Positions 7,828 to 15,438 are shown, numbered from the stretch's first letter. The stretch: 34,943 nucleotides of DNA from Hyphomicrobiales bacterium (GCA_900472295.1 UCIA01000027.1:1-34943); one strand, 5' to 3'. The notes: a model not told the origin generated them from the sequence alone. Numbers and translations are program-made.

Positions 7828-8760
7828 ATGCTGAGAAGGCTACGATTACTTGCGCTTGGCCTGATTGTGGCGCTGGCCATTCCGGCCGCGGCACAGGCCA
7901 AGACGTTCTACTGGATTTCGCATGGCGGCCCGGCCGACCCGGTCTGGACCTACTTCCTGGCCGGCGCCAAGCAATGGGCGAAGGACACCGGCAACACGGT
8001 CAACACCTCGTTCCACAATGGCGACGTCGCCTCCCAGCAGGAGGCTGTGCGCGCCGCGATCGCGGCCAAGGCTGATGGCATCGCCACCACCAGCCCGGAT
8101 CCGGGCAGCCTGATCGAGATCGTCAAGGAAGCTCGCGCCGCGAAGATTCCGATCATCAACTTCAACACGCCCGATCCCAAGGCGGACTTCAACGCCTATG
8201 TCGGTGGCGACAACGTCACCTTCGGCAAGCATTGGGCGCAGTATCTGGTCGACAAGGGCTTGGTGAAGAAGGGCGACTTCGTCTGGATGCCGGTCGAAAT
8301 TCCCGGCGCCACCTATGGCGTGCAGGAAGAAGAAGGCATCAAGAGCGTCTTCGAACCGCTCGGCATCACCTATGAGATCACCGAGGCGACGCTCGACCAG
8401 GCCGAAGCCATCAACCGCATGGTCGACTACCTCACCGCAAACAAGGCCAAGGTCAAGGCGATCATCGGCCTCGGCGACCTGGTCACCGGCTCGATCAAGC
8501 GGGTGTTCGACCAGGCCGGCATCAAGCCGGGCGAAATCCCCGTTGTCGGCTGGGGCAACTCGCTCGACACCACCCAGGAAGTGCTGACCGGTTACGTCAA
8601 TGCCGGCCAGTGGCAGGACCCGCAGGCGACCAGCTATGTCGCGTTGTCGCTGGCCAACATGGCAGCGTCTGGAATTCCTCCGGGCTTCAACGTCATCACC
8701 GGCGCGCTCTATGAAAAGGACACCGCGCAAATCTACGACGACATCCTGTCCGGCAAATAA
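7828..8760 (+). CDS. Periplasmic sugar-binding protein of the ABC importer
   Basis: ATG 7828 is chosen because GGGAGG lies seven bases upstream; the in-frame ATG at 7813 would place that ribosome-binding site inside the gene. The 310-residue precursor has a Sec signal peptide (positive LRRLR, hydrophobic core, AQA cleavage after residue 24). The mature part is a two-lobed ribose-binding-like protein, with a GDVASQQEAVRAAIAAKADGI segment, hinge-region SPDPGSLIEIVKEARAAKIP and GWGNSLDTTQEVLTGY in the second lobe. It captures the sugar and delivers it to the permeases. It is the only binding protein in a locus with two permeases and two ATPases. A terminator-like hairpin follows. Confidence 0.93.
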   Translation: MLRRLRLLALGLIVALAIPAAAQAKTFYWISHGGPADPVWTYFLAGAKQWAKDTGNTVNTSFHNGDVASQQEAVRAAIAAKADGIATTSPDPGSLIEIVKEARAAKIPIINFNTPDPKADFNAYVGGDNVTFGKHWAQYLVDKGLVKKGDFVWMPVEIPGATYGVQEEEGIKSVFEPLGITYEITEATLDQAEAINRMVDYLTANKAKVKAIIGLGDLVTGSIKRVFDQAGIKPGEIPVVGWGNSLDTTQEVLTGYVNAGQWQDPQATSYVALSLANMAASGIPPGFNVITGALYEKDTAQIYDDILSGK

Positions 8761-8774
8761 ACCAGGGCTCTTCA

Positions 8775-8812
8775 ACAGTCGCGGCCGCAGCCGCGGTCGC
8801 GACTGTCTTTTT
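8775..8812 (+). terminator. Intrinsic terminator-like hairpin after the sugar-binding protein gene
   Basis: ACAGTCGCG at 8775-8783 pairs with CGCGACTGT at 8798-8806. An inner CCGC/GCGG extends the stem, giving about 14 bp with one G-U pair. A C and five T residues (8808-8812) follow. It lies between the binding-protein gene and the second permease. It probably lets through only part of the transcription, giving more binding protein than membrane components. Confidence 0.75.
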
Positions 8813-8871
8813 CGCCGAGCCCTTCGCGTTGTGCGCGGGTTCAGCCTTCCCCTTCCTGTCACGGGTTATCA

Positions 8872-9858
8872 GTGGAAAACCGTTCGCTCATCCAACGCCT
8901 GATCGCGAGGCCGGAATTCGGGCCATTGGTTCTGCTCATCGTCGAGATCGCGGTGTTCTGGAGCTTCAACCACGATTTCCTGTCGCCGCAGAACATTTCC
9001 AACACGCTGGCCTTCACTGTCGAGCTCGGGCTGATCGCGCTGGCCATGACGCTGTTGATGACATCGGGCGAATTCGACCTGTCGGTTGGCTCGCTGTTCG
9101 GCTTCTCGCCGGTGCTGATGTGGACGCTGTTCAACAGCGGGCTGACCTCGCTGGAAGTCGGCTTCCTCGCCGCGCTGCTGGTCGCCGCCTTCATCGGACT
9201 GGTCAATGGCTGGTTCGTCACGCAGCTCAAGATCCCGTCCTTCCTGGTGACGCTTGGCATGCTTTTGGTGGTGCGCGGCACGGCTTTGTTCGTCACCGAC
9301 GGTTTTCCGCAGCGCACCTGGAGCGCGGAAGGCAGTTGGCTCGCCGAAGTGCTGGTCGGCGATTTCTATGTCGGGCCGTTCCGCATCTACATGTCTTTGT
9401 TCTGGTTCATCGCAGCGGCCATCGCGCTCGGCTATGTCCTGACGCAAAGCCGCACCGGCAACTGGATCCAGGCGGCCGGCGGCAACCCGAACGCTGCGCG
9501 TGCGCGCGGCGTCAACGTCAGCGGTGTCAAGATCGGCCTGTTTGTGCTGTCGTCGGTGATGGCGTCACTGGCCGGTGTCATCTCGTCGCTGCGCACATCG
9601 GCGGCCAACCCCAACAGCGGCACCGGCTATGAGCTCGAAGTCATCGCCATGGTGGTGATCGGCGGCACGGCGCTGACCGGCGGGCGCGGCACCATCATCG
9701 GCACCGTGCTTGGCATCCTGATCCTGCGCGTCATGCGCAACGGCATCGTGCTAATCGGCGTGCCCGGCCTTGCCTACAACATCTTCATCGGCGCCATCAT
9801 CCTCGGCATGATGGCACTGCATTCATGGCTGGAACGCCGGCATCAGGCAGGGACTTGA
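8872..9858 (+). CDS. Sugar ABC importer permease (RbsC/FrcC-type), second copy
   Basis: The 328-residue product uses a GTG start at 8872. It is a multi-helix permease of the ribose/fructose family, with TSGEFDLSVGSLFGF after the second helix and GGTALTGGRGTIIGTVLG near the C-terminus. Its sequence differs clearly from the permease at 6573, so it is not a recent duplicate. The next gene, a single-domain ATPase, starts five bases after its stop. The order binding protein, permease, single-domain ATPase, regulator resembles the rhizobial fructose transporter locus (frcBCA with regulator), but the sugar cannot be assigned from this alone. Confidence 0.92.
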   Translation: MENRSLIQRLIARPEFGPLVLLIVEIAVFWSFNHDFLSPQNISNTLAFTVELGLIALAMTLLMTSGEFDLSVGSLFGFSPVLMWTLFNSGLTSLEVGFLAALLVAAFIGLVNGWFVTQLKIPSFLVTLGMLLVVRGTALFVTDGFPQRTWSAEGSWLAEVLVGDFYVGPFRIYMSLFWFIAAAIALGYVLTQSRTGNWIQAAGGNPNAARARGVNVSGVKIGLFVLSSVMASLAGVISSLRTSAANPNSGTGYELEVIAMVVIGGTALTGGRGTIIGTVLGILILRVMRNGIVLIGVPGLAYNIFIGAIILGMMALHSWLERRHQAGT

Positions 9859-9863
9859 GAACC

Positions 9864-10658
9864 ATGGCTGAACCGCTCATCCGCATGACCAATATCAAGA
9901 AATCCTACGGGCGCGTGCAGGCGCTCGAGGATGCGAATTTCCATGTCAATGAAAGGGAGATCGTCGGCCTGCTCGGCGACAATGGCGCCGGCAAGTCGAC
10001 GCTGATCAAGGTGCTGTCGGGCGCGGTGCCGCTGACCAGCGGTGACATCTTCATCAGAGGCAAGAAGGTCAATCTGCGCAGCACCAGCGACGCCATCGCG
10101 CACGGCATCGAGACGATCTACCAGGATTCCGCGCTGGTGACGCAGCTGTCGATCGCCCGCAATTTGTTCCTCGGACGCGAGCCGATCAAGCCGCCGCGCT
10201 TTTTGAACCGCATGGATCAGGAGGCGATGAACACTGTCGCCCGCGACCTGCTGAAACAGGTCGGTATTTCCAAAAACATCCCGCCGACGACACCGATCGG
10301 TTCGCTCTCCGGCGGCGAGCGGCAGGCGGTCGCCATCGCACGCGCCATGCATTTCGACAGCGACCTGATCATCCTCGACGAGCCGACCAACAATCTCGGC
10401 GTCGCCGAGACGCAAGGCGTGCTGAGCTTCGTGCGCAACGCCCGCGATTCCGGCCACTCCTGCATCTTCATCGCCCACAACATCCACCACGTCTTCCAGG
10501 TGGTCGACCGCATCGTCGTCATGCGCCGGGGCAAGGTGGTCGCCGACGACATCGATCCGAAGAAGACGACGGTCGCCGAGGTCGAACGCATCATCACAGG
10601 GATGTCGGACAAGGACATCCGCGACGCCATTGCCGAAGGCAAGCCAGCGCACGGCTAA
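9864..10658 (+). CDS. Sugar ABC importer ATPase with a single nucleotide-binding domain (FrcA-like)
   Basis: The start is ATG 9864, right after the permease stop; an upstream in-frame ATG lies inside the permease gene. The 264-residue product has one complete ABC domain: Walker A GDNGAGKST at residues 38-46, Q-loop YQDSAL, signature LSGGERQAVAIARAM, Walker B LIILDEPTNNLG and switch His in FIAHNIHHVF. Most sugar ATPases of this family carry two domains; a single domain of about 260 residues is known for FrcA-type fructose importers, where it works as a homodimer. All catalytic residues are present. Confidence 0.92.
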   Translation: MAEPLIRMTNIKKSYGRVQALEDANFHVNEREIVGLLGDNGAGKSTLIKVLSGAVPLTSGDIFIRGKKVNLRSTSDAIAHGIETIYQDSALVTQLSIARNLFLGREPIKPPRFLNRMDQEAMNTVARDLLKQVGISKNIPPTTPIGSLSGGERQAVAIARAMHFDSDLIILDEPTNNLGVAETQGVLSFVRNARDSGHSCIFIAHNIHHVFQVVDRIVVMRRGKVVADDIDPKKTTVAEVERIITGMSDKDIRDAIAEGKPAHG

Positions 10659-10674
10659 GCGGCCATCGGCCTTG

Positions 10675-10710
10675 CGGAGAACCGGTTCCCACTTTTCGGG
10701 ATCATGCTCT
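10675..10710. repeat. Short dispersed-element motif upstream of the LacI-family gene
   Basis: The stretch around AACCGGTTCCCACTTTTCGG and the following ATCATGCTCT resembles, from memory, a short motif of the type GAACCGG-TCCACTT-GCTCTA found many times between genes in rhizobial genomes. It contains the self-complementary AACCGGTT and ends exactly at the start codon of the regulator, so it supplies the leader and takes the place of a normal ribosome-binding site. Confidence 0.45.
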
Positions 10711-11745
10711 ATGACTACAGCCATGAAAGCCACCGTTGCTGACATAGCCAGGAGCTGCGGCCTGTCGACGGCGACCGTCGATCGGGTGCTGAACAACCGG
10801 GCAGGCGCCAGCGCCGCCAACCGGCAGCGGGTGATGGAAGCGGCCAAGCAGCTCGGCTATTTGCCGGTGGTCGACCAGGTGACGCTGCCGTCGCGGCCGG
10901 CGCATCTCGAATTCTTCCTGCCGATCGGCGCCAACGCCTTCATGATCGACCTCGCCGGGCACATCGAGGACTATGCGGCGCGCCTGCCGTTGGTCGCCTC
11001 CTGCCGCATCCACAATCTCGGCGGCATCTCACCGGCAGCGCTGCAGACGGCCGTCGAAAACCTGTCGCTGAAGGCCAACGGCGTCGGCGTCATTGCCGTC
11101 GATCATCCGAGGACGCGCAACATATTGCGCGACGTGGTCGAGGCCGGCATCCGCCTGGTCACACTGGTCTCCGATGTGCCGGCAGCGCCGCGCTCTGCCT
11201 ATGTCGGCATCGACAATCGGGTCGCGGGGCGCACGGCGGCGCTGTTGATGGGGCGCTTCCTCGGCGGTCGCCAGGGCCATCTGGCGATGGTCGTCGGCTC
11301 GCGATCCTATCGCGGCCATGAGGAACGCGAGATGGGTTTTCGCTCGGTGCTGACGGAGGAATTTCCCGACCTGACCGTCACCAGCGCGGTCGAGATCAAC
11401 GACGAGCCCGAGGGCAGCTATGCCGCCACCATGCAAGCCCTGCACAACGAGCCGGACCTGCTCGGCATCTACTGCGTCGGCGCCGGGCGCTCGGGCGTGG
11501 CGCGCGCCCTGCTCGAGGCCAGGCCGAAGAAAAAACCGGTGTTCATCTGCCACGACCTGACACGGGAAACGCGCGGCTATCTCGTCGACGATCTCGCCGA
11601 TGTCGTCATCGACCAGAATGCGCGGCTGATCGCCGAGCAATCGGTAATCCGCCTGCTCGGCTCGATCGCCTCTTCCGCGCCCTACCTGACCAAGAAGTTC
11701 ATCGAGCCGCGGCTGATCTTCAAGGAAAACGTGCCGGTGCAATGA
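10711..11745 (+). CDS. LacI-family transcriptional regulator of the sugar transporter locus
   Basis: ATG 10711 gives 344 residues (MTTAMKATVADIARS); the longer reading overlaps the ATPase gene and adds no domain. The N-terminus is a LacI-type helix-turn-helix (VADIARSCGLSTATVDRVLN, about residues 8-27) followed by the hinge segment RVMEAAKQLGYLP. The rest is a periplasmic-binding-protein-like effector domain (about residues 65-340). It lies 52 bp after the ATPase gene in the same direction and most likely senses the imported sugar or a product of it. No good ribosome-binding site is seen because a repeat-like motif occupies the leader. Its operator is not certain. Confidence 0.9.
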   Translation: MTTAMKATVADIARSCGLSTATVDRVLNNRAGASAANRQRVMEAAKQLGYLPVVDQVTLPSRPAHLEFFLPIGANAFMIDLAGHIEDYAARLPLVASCRIHNLGGISPAALQTAVENLSLKANGVGVIAVDHPRTRNILRDVVEAGIRLVTLVSDVPAAPRSAYVGIDNRVAGRTAALLMGRFLGGRQGHLAMVVGSRSYRGHEEREMGFRSVLTEEFPDLTVTSAVEINDEPEGSYAATMQALHNEPDLLGIYCVGAGRSGVARALLEARPKKKPVFICHDLTRETRGYLVDDLADVVIDQNARLIAEQSVIRLLGSIASSAPYLTKKFIEPRLIFKENVPVQ

Positions 11746-11766
11746 CCCGGTCAAATTCCCGTTGTG

Positions 11767-12255
11767 TCACACCGTACAGGTAGGGCCGCTTTCGTGATTG
11801 ACGCAGGTTAGCGAGCAACAGGCACCGGGATTTTGCAGGTCGCAAGGTCCGCCGTCGGGAACGCATGACGCTGCTTCGGCCATTGAGGGCAGGACAATGG
11901 TCGTCACCGCCGGAATCGCGGCGGCCGTGCCGAGTCCGATCGCCCTCAGGGCTCCCCTTCGGCTTGTTCTGCCATCCACAAAGGTCGGGGCAGCAACGGG
12001 ATGCTCCAGGAGGTTCGAGCCGCTCAGCCGCTCCAGCGCGGTCCAGACCGCGCGTTCCTCGACCGTCTCGTTGCGATCCGATGAAATCGAAGCCGCGATG
12101 GCCGAGACCGGTGTTTCGCCGTCGCAACGTTCCCAGACGTCGGCGGCCAGAGAATTCAGACAGCTTGCCTGAAGAGTTTTGCGGTCATAGACAAGCGTTT
12201 CATCGGCCAGCTTGCGCACGACCATATCTTGCATACGACTCTTCGGCAGTTGCAT
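11767..12255 (-). CDS. PqqD-like domain fused to a Tat-type export segment and a six-cysteine knottin-like tail
   Basis: ATG at 12255 is chosen because a GGGGGGA ribosome-binding site lies six bases upstream; the product has 162 residues. Residues 7-85 form a PqqD-like domain (VVRKLADETLVYDRKT, then LNSLAADVWERCDGETPVSA), the fold used for leader recognition in ribosomal peptide pathways. Residues 97-128 look like a twin-arginine export signal: TSRRGALRAIG, a hydrophobic stretch, then Ala-Glu-Ala. The predicted mature tail is 34 residues with cysteines at 131, 138, 146, 147, 151 and 160, spaced C-x6-C-x7-CC-x3-C-x8-C as in inhibitor cystine knots. Divergent neighbours encode a nucleotidyltransferase and an HPr-kinase-like protein. 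Domain calls are strong; the function is inferred. Confidence 0.8.
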   Translation of the reverse strand: MQLPKSRMQDMVVRKLADETLVYDRKTLQASCLNSLAADVWERCDGETPVSAIAASISSDRNETVEERAVWTALERLSGSNLLEHPVAAPTFVDGRTSRRGALRAIGLGTAAAIPAVTTIVLPSMAEAASCVPDGGPCDLQNPGACCSLTCVNHESGPTCTV

Positions 12256-12339
12256 TGATGTTCCCCCCATATAAAGTGGCTCTAATAGAACCTGCATTGC
12301 GCGAAAACGCAAGCGCTGGTGCCTTCATGAACAGGATCG

Positions 12340-13518
12340 ATGAGCGTTTCACGGAAGAACTCGGACCTGGCCTCTGACGACGGCGCTTTGCTAGCGACGG
12401 TTCTTGCAGGCATCTGGCGTGACGACCCACCCTTGCCACCGATCGATGCCGAACAGTTCAGCCGCCTTGTGCCGCTGCTGATCGGGTCCGGCACCGCGGG
12501 TTTTGCCTGGCAGAGCCTGTCCAGGGACGCGAGGCTGAAAGCAGCCAAGGGCGCATCCGAGTTGCGCAACGCCCACCATCACCTGGCTATCCAGGCTTCC
12601 GTCAAAGGCGAAGCTCTTGATGCGCTTGCGGCCCAATTCGCATCGGCTGGACTGCAGCCTCTGATCTTCAAGGGGTGGGCCATTGCCCGATACTACGCCG
12701 CATCTCATTTGCGGCCCTTTGGCGACTTCGACCTGTGCGCGCCTCCAGGCCGCCATGCCGAAGCTGAGACATTACTGGGCCGATATACCACCGGTACGCT
12801 GCCCCACGACAGCCAGGGCCTGGTCCACCTGGCCAATAATTTTCAGGTCGAGATATCGTCTGGTCTCATCGCGACCGTCGACCTTCATGCGGACTTGAAG
12901 AAATACCGCTGCCCCTCGCTGGCGGCCGTCTACGAGCGTTCTATCCCGGTGCGGCTTGCGCATGGCACCGTGCGCGTGCCGTCGCATGAGGACCATCTCC
13001 GGCTGGCCGTTCTCCACTTCCTGCGCCATGGCGGCTGGCGGCCGCTGTGGCTTGTCGACATAGCCGCGATGGTGGAGAGCATAACCGACAAGTTCGACTG
13101 GGAATTGTGCCTTGGAGATCAGCCGCATGTACGGCGCTGGGTCGCCTGCGTCCTGCAGCTTGCAAGCGATCTGCTTGGCGCGCGCAACGAGCACATTCCA
13201 GCTTCATGCCGCGTCGACGACATGCCGGCGTGGATCACGGCTACAGTGCTCAATGAATGGCGGGCACCATTCGCCGCGCGGCAGGCGGTGAGACCACTAG
13301 GCGATGCAATTGCCGATCCGAGGCTCTTCCCAGGCGAGCTTGTTCAGCGCTGGCCGAACGCGATCCGGGCGACAGCCGATCTTGACGGCCCGTTCGACGC
13401 GTCGACACGCCTGCCCTATCAACTGGCGAGCTTCACGGCATCGGCGTGGGGCCGCGTCGCGCGAACCTTCGCCGGCAGGCAGGCAAAACGGTCCAACAGC
13501 CAGACGGGCGGACTATGA
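12340..13518 (+). CDS. Nucleotidyltransferase-family protein (NTP_transf_5 type)
   Basis: The 392-residue product matches the uncharacterised nucleotidyltransferase family often found beside PqqD-like and HPr-kinase-like genes. LIFKGWAIARYY at about 108-119 is the family LKG motif, and PFGDFDLCAPPGRHAEAE carries the metal-binding Asp129-x-Asp131 pair expected of the polymerase-beta-like fold. A VDLHADL strand follows near residue 182. It may add a nucleotide to a peptide, protein or sugar, but no substrate has been fixed for the family. AGGA lies only three bases before ATG 12340, so the start is not fully certain. The kinase-like gene follows after 15 bp. Confidence 0.82.
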   Translation: MSVSRKNSDLASDDGALLATVLAGIWRDDPPLPPIDAEQFSRLVPLLIGSGTAGFAWQSLSRDARLKAAKGASELRNAHHHLAIQASVKGEALDALAAQFASAGLQPLIFKGWAIARYYAASHLRPFGDFDLCAPPGRHAEAETLLGRYTTGTLPHDSQGLVHLANNFQVEISSGLIATVDLHADLKKYRCPSLAAVYERSIPVRLAHGTVRVPSHEDHLRLAVLHFLRHGGWRPLWLVDIAAMVESITDKFDWELCLGDQPHVRRWVACVLQLASDLLGARNEHIPASCRVDDMPAWITATVLNEWRAPFAARQAVRPLGDAIADPRLFPGELVQRWPNAIRATADLDGPFDASTRLPYQLASFTASAWGRVARTFAGRQAKRSNSQTGGL

Positions 13519-13533
13519 AGAGGCTTGGCGCTC

Positions 13534-14418
13534 ATGTCTGATGTCTCGACCTTGCCACGACTCGCAAGCCAGGCGCTGACGCCGTGCTGGGACAATCTCA
13601 ACAAATTGACCTGGGTCGACGGTTTCGCCTTCACCAGCTATGGCGTCACGCTCGGCGTTCGCGTCAGCGATCCGGCATTGCTGCCGATGTTGCGGGCCCG
13701 GCTGCCGCGCGACGCCGAACCGTCCGATGCCGAGATCGTCGAGCGCTATTTCTCGATGATCCTCGGGGGCAGCAAGCCGGGATCGCGAATTCGTGCCTTC
13801 AACATGCTCTACCTCGACCATTCGCAGGCTGCCCGCTCGCACAGGCTGAACGACGTACTGGATGCTTTCGAATCCTGGACCCGGCTTTCGGTTGCCGAAT
13901 TCGCGCCGACGCGCGTCTTCGTTCATGCCGGCGCGGTGGGCTGGAGAGGACGCGCGATCCTCATTCCCGGCAAGACACAAAGCGGCAAATCGAGCCTGGT
14001 CGCGGAACTGGTCAAGGCAGGCGCTACCTACTACTCCGACGAATTCGCGGTCCTTGACGAAAACGGCCGCGTCCATCCATTCGCCAAGCCGCTGTCGATG
14101 CGTGCAAGCCCGACGGCACGCCAGCATGATGTGGCGGTTGAGGACATAGGCGGACGCGCCGGCGAGGAACCTCTGCCTGTCGGCCTTGTCGTCATGAGCC
14201 AGTACAAGGCCGGCGCGCTGTGGCGGCCGCAGACATTGTCGCAGGGCGTCGGTCTCCTGGAATTGCTGGCGAACACCGTGTCGGCCCGGCGGGCTGCGGA
14301 GCGTGCGCTGGCAACGCTGGAAGGGGTCGTATCAAACGCGCCTGTGATAAAGTCCGAGCGGGGTGAAGCGAAGATCGCGGCCGCGAGGATTTTGCAGGTC
14401 ATGGAAGCCGGAGCTTGA
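13534..14418 (+). CDS. HPr kinase-like protein of a PqqD-associated peptide system
   Basis: ATG 13534 has AAGAGG ten bases upstream and gives 294 residues; a TTG at 13525 is too close to that site. The C-terminal half resembles the HPr kinase/phosphorylase catalytic domain: VHAGAVGWRGRAILIPGKTQSGKSSLV contains the P-loop GKTQSGKS (about residues 146-153), and YYSDEFAVLD near residue 168 matches the acidic strand after it. There is no sign of a phosphotransferase HPr partner nearby. HPr-kinase-like proteins also occur in lasso peptide and PqqD-containing loci, where some phosphorylate the peptide. It is probably co-transcribed with the nucleotidyltransferase. The peptide substrate is inferred. 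Confidence 0.82.
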   Translation: MSDVSTLPRLASQALTPCWDNLNKLTWVDGFAFTSYGVTLGVRVSDPALLPMLRARLPRDAEPSDAEIVERYFSMILGGSKPGSRIRAFNMLYLDHSQAARSHRLNDVLDAFESWTRLSVAEFAPTRVFVHAGAVGWRGRAILIPGKTQSGKSSLVAELVKAGATYYSDEFAVLDENGRVHPFAKPLSMRASPTARQHDVAVEDIGGRAGEEPLPVGLVVMSQYKAGALWRPQTLSQGVGLLELLANTVSARRAAERALATLEGVVSNAPVIKSERGEAKIAAARILQVMEAGA

Positions 14419-14574
14419 GCACCAGGAAAGCCTCGGCGTAGACCTTTTTCCTTCTCAGTGTTTTGGGCAGGTCTGCCGCTATTTGTAAGACAAGTCGGGG
14501 TAGCTGCCGCAAATCTGCACAGCAGCTATGCAAGTTTTATGGTTGCCGACTCATTAAGCAACTCGTACGTATTG

Positions 14575-14691
14575 GTGGTCGGCCATCTACTCCTCCCAGA
14601 TGCGATGCCGGCGCTGAGCGCGGTGCACCTCCTCCCGCACCTCGTTCGAAATCGAGCCCGCTGCCACCTCCTCCCGGCAGCGGGCTTTTTT
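14575..14691 (+). ncRNA. CCUCCUCCC-loop small RNA (cuckoo family; alpha-r14/CcsR-like)
   Basis: Three hairpins in a row each present an anti-Shine-Dalgarno loop. CATCT (14584-14588) pairs with AGATG (14598-14602) around ACTCCTCCC. GGTGC (14622-14626) pairs with GCACC (14637-14641) around ACCTCCTCCC. A 10-bp stem (14656-14665 with 14676-14685) encloses ACCTCCTCCC and is followed by six T residues. This repeated loop is the hallmark of the cuckoo RNAs of alphaproteobacteria, trans-acting RNAs linked to stress and growth control. No protein-coding reading is convincing in the 371-bp gap that holds it. The 5' end is approximate and no clear promoter was found. Confidence 0.82.
14656..14691 (+). 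terminator. Rho-independent terminator of the small RNA
   Basis: A perfect 10-bp GC-rich stem (GCCCGCTGCC with GGCAGCGGGC) closes a ten-base loop and is followed directly by six T residues. It ends the small RNA and also presents its third CCTCCTCCC loop. It fixes the strand of the RNA. Confidence 0.9.
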
Positions 14692-14789
14692 CATTCTCAA
14701 AGTGAAACTCGAAGCTGGCGGCAAGGGCTTGGCAAATACCTAAAGCCCCCGCCGGATGACGGGAGCCTCCAAGCTCGGATAGCTGGAGT

Positions 14790-15371
14790 TCAGCGCGCCC
14801 TGAAAGAGCTGATCAGGCCTTCCGCCATGCGCACGAATTGCGTGCTGGGGCCTTCGCAGCCCATGGTCTGGACGCTGACGCGCGCGCCTTCGAACAGCAG
14901 CGACAATGTGTCGGCCAGAAGCTCGGCCTGACCGATACCGGCATCGCGGCACAGCGTAACCAGGCGATCGCGCTGGGCTTCCTTGAGTTCCTTGATGACG
15001 CGCCTGGCCGGATGGTCCGTTTCAGTCAGTTCGACGGCGGCATTGGCCATGTCGCAGCCGCGGCCGTCAGCAGCCAGGCATCCAGCCGCCATGCGGATCC
15101 AGGCATGCAACTGGGCGAGCTTGTCGCCGGGATGCTCAGCCTCGAATTGGTCCCAAATCGCGGCGCCCTTGGCGGCCGAGGCGCGCAGGCATTGGACGAT
15201 CAGTTCGTCCTTCGATTCAAAATGACGGTAGAGCGTCATCTTGTTGGTACCGGCGGCTTCCGTAATGGCGTCTACGCCGACGCCCTTGATGCCATGTTTG
15301 TGAAACATGTCCTGCGCCGTCTCCAGGATCCGATCCCGGGGACGCACGCGATCCGTAATGCCGTCTGCCAT
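14790..15371 (-). CDS. TetR-family repressor of the adjacent RND efflux operon
   Basis: The 193-residue product has a TetR-type N-terminal helix-turn-helix: RILETAQDMFHKHGIKGVGVDAITEAAGTNKMTLYRHFESKDEL, about residues 14-57. A ligand-binding helical domain follows, with AAGCLAADGRGCDMANAAVELTE near the pocket. An AAGGAG ribosome-binding site lies upstream of ATG 15371. It is divergent from the RND operon, and the shared promoter region holds two matching palindromes, so it very likely represses the pump and itself and is released by a pump substrate. Confidence 0.92.
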   Translation of the reverse strand: MADGITDRVRPRDRILETAQDMFHKHGIKGVGVDAITEAAGTNKMTLYRHFESKDELIVQCLRASAAKGAAIWDQFEAEHPGDKLAQLHAWIRMAAGCLAADGRGCDMANAAVELTETDHPARRVIKELKEAQRDRLVTLCRDAGIGQAELLADTLSLLFEGARVSVQTMGCEGPSTQFVRMAEGLISSFRAR

Positions 15372-15409
15372 CGCAGTCTCCTTGTCTCCCTAAATTTTCG
15401 GTCCACCTC

Positions 15410-15438
15410 TTGACTAGGGTGTTACCGGTCTGTAACTA
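15410..15438 (+). promoter_or_regulatory. Probable sigma-70 promoter of the RND efflux operon
   Basis: TTGACT at 15410-15415 is followed after 17 bases by TAACTA at 15433-15438, a good -35 and a fair -10 box on the plus strand. The first TetR-type palindrome covers the spacer and part of the -10 box, so bound repressor would block RNA polymerase. Confidence 0.5.

Noticed and set aside
11868..11880. Cys131 of the fusion protein as a lipoprotein cysteine
   Set aside because: The preceding residues Ala-Ala-Ser do not follow a Leu in the lipobox position, and this Cys is the first of the six-cysteine frame.
14767..14788. Hairpin CTCCA...TGGAG after the tetR-like gene, considered as its terminator
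   Set aside because: The stem is weak and no T run follows on the minus strand.
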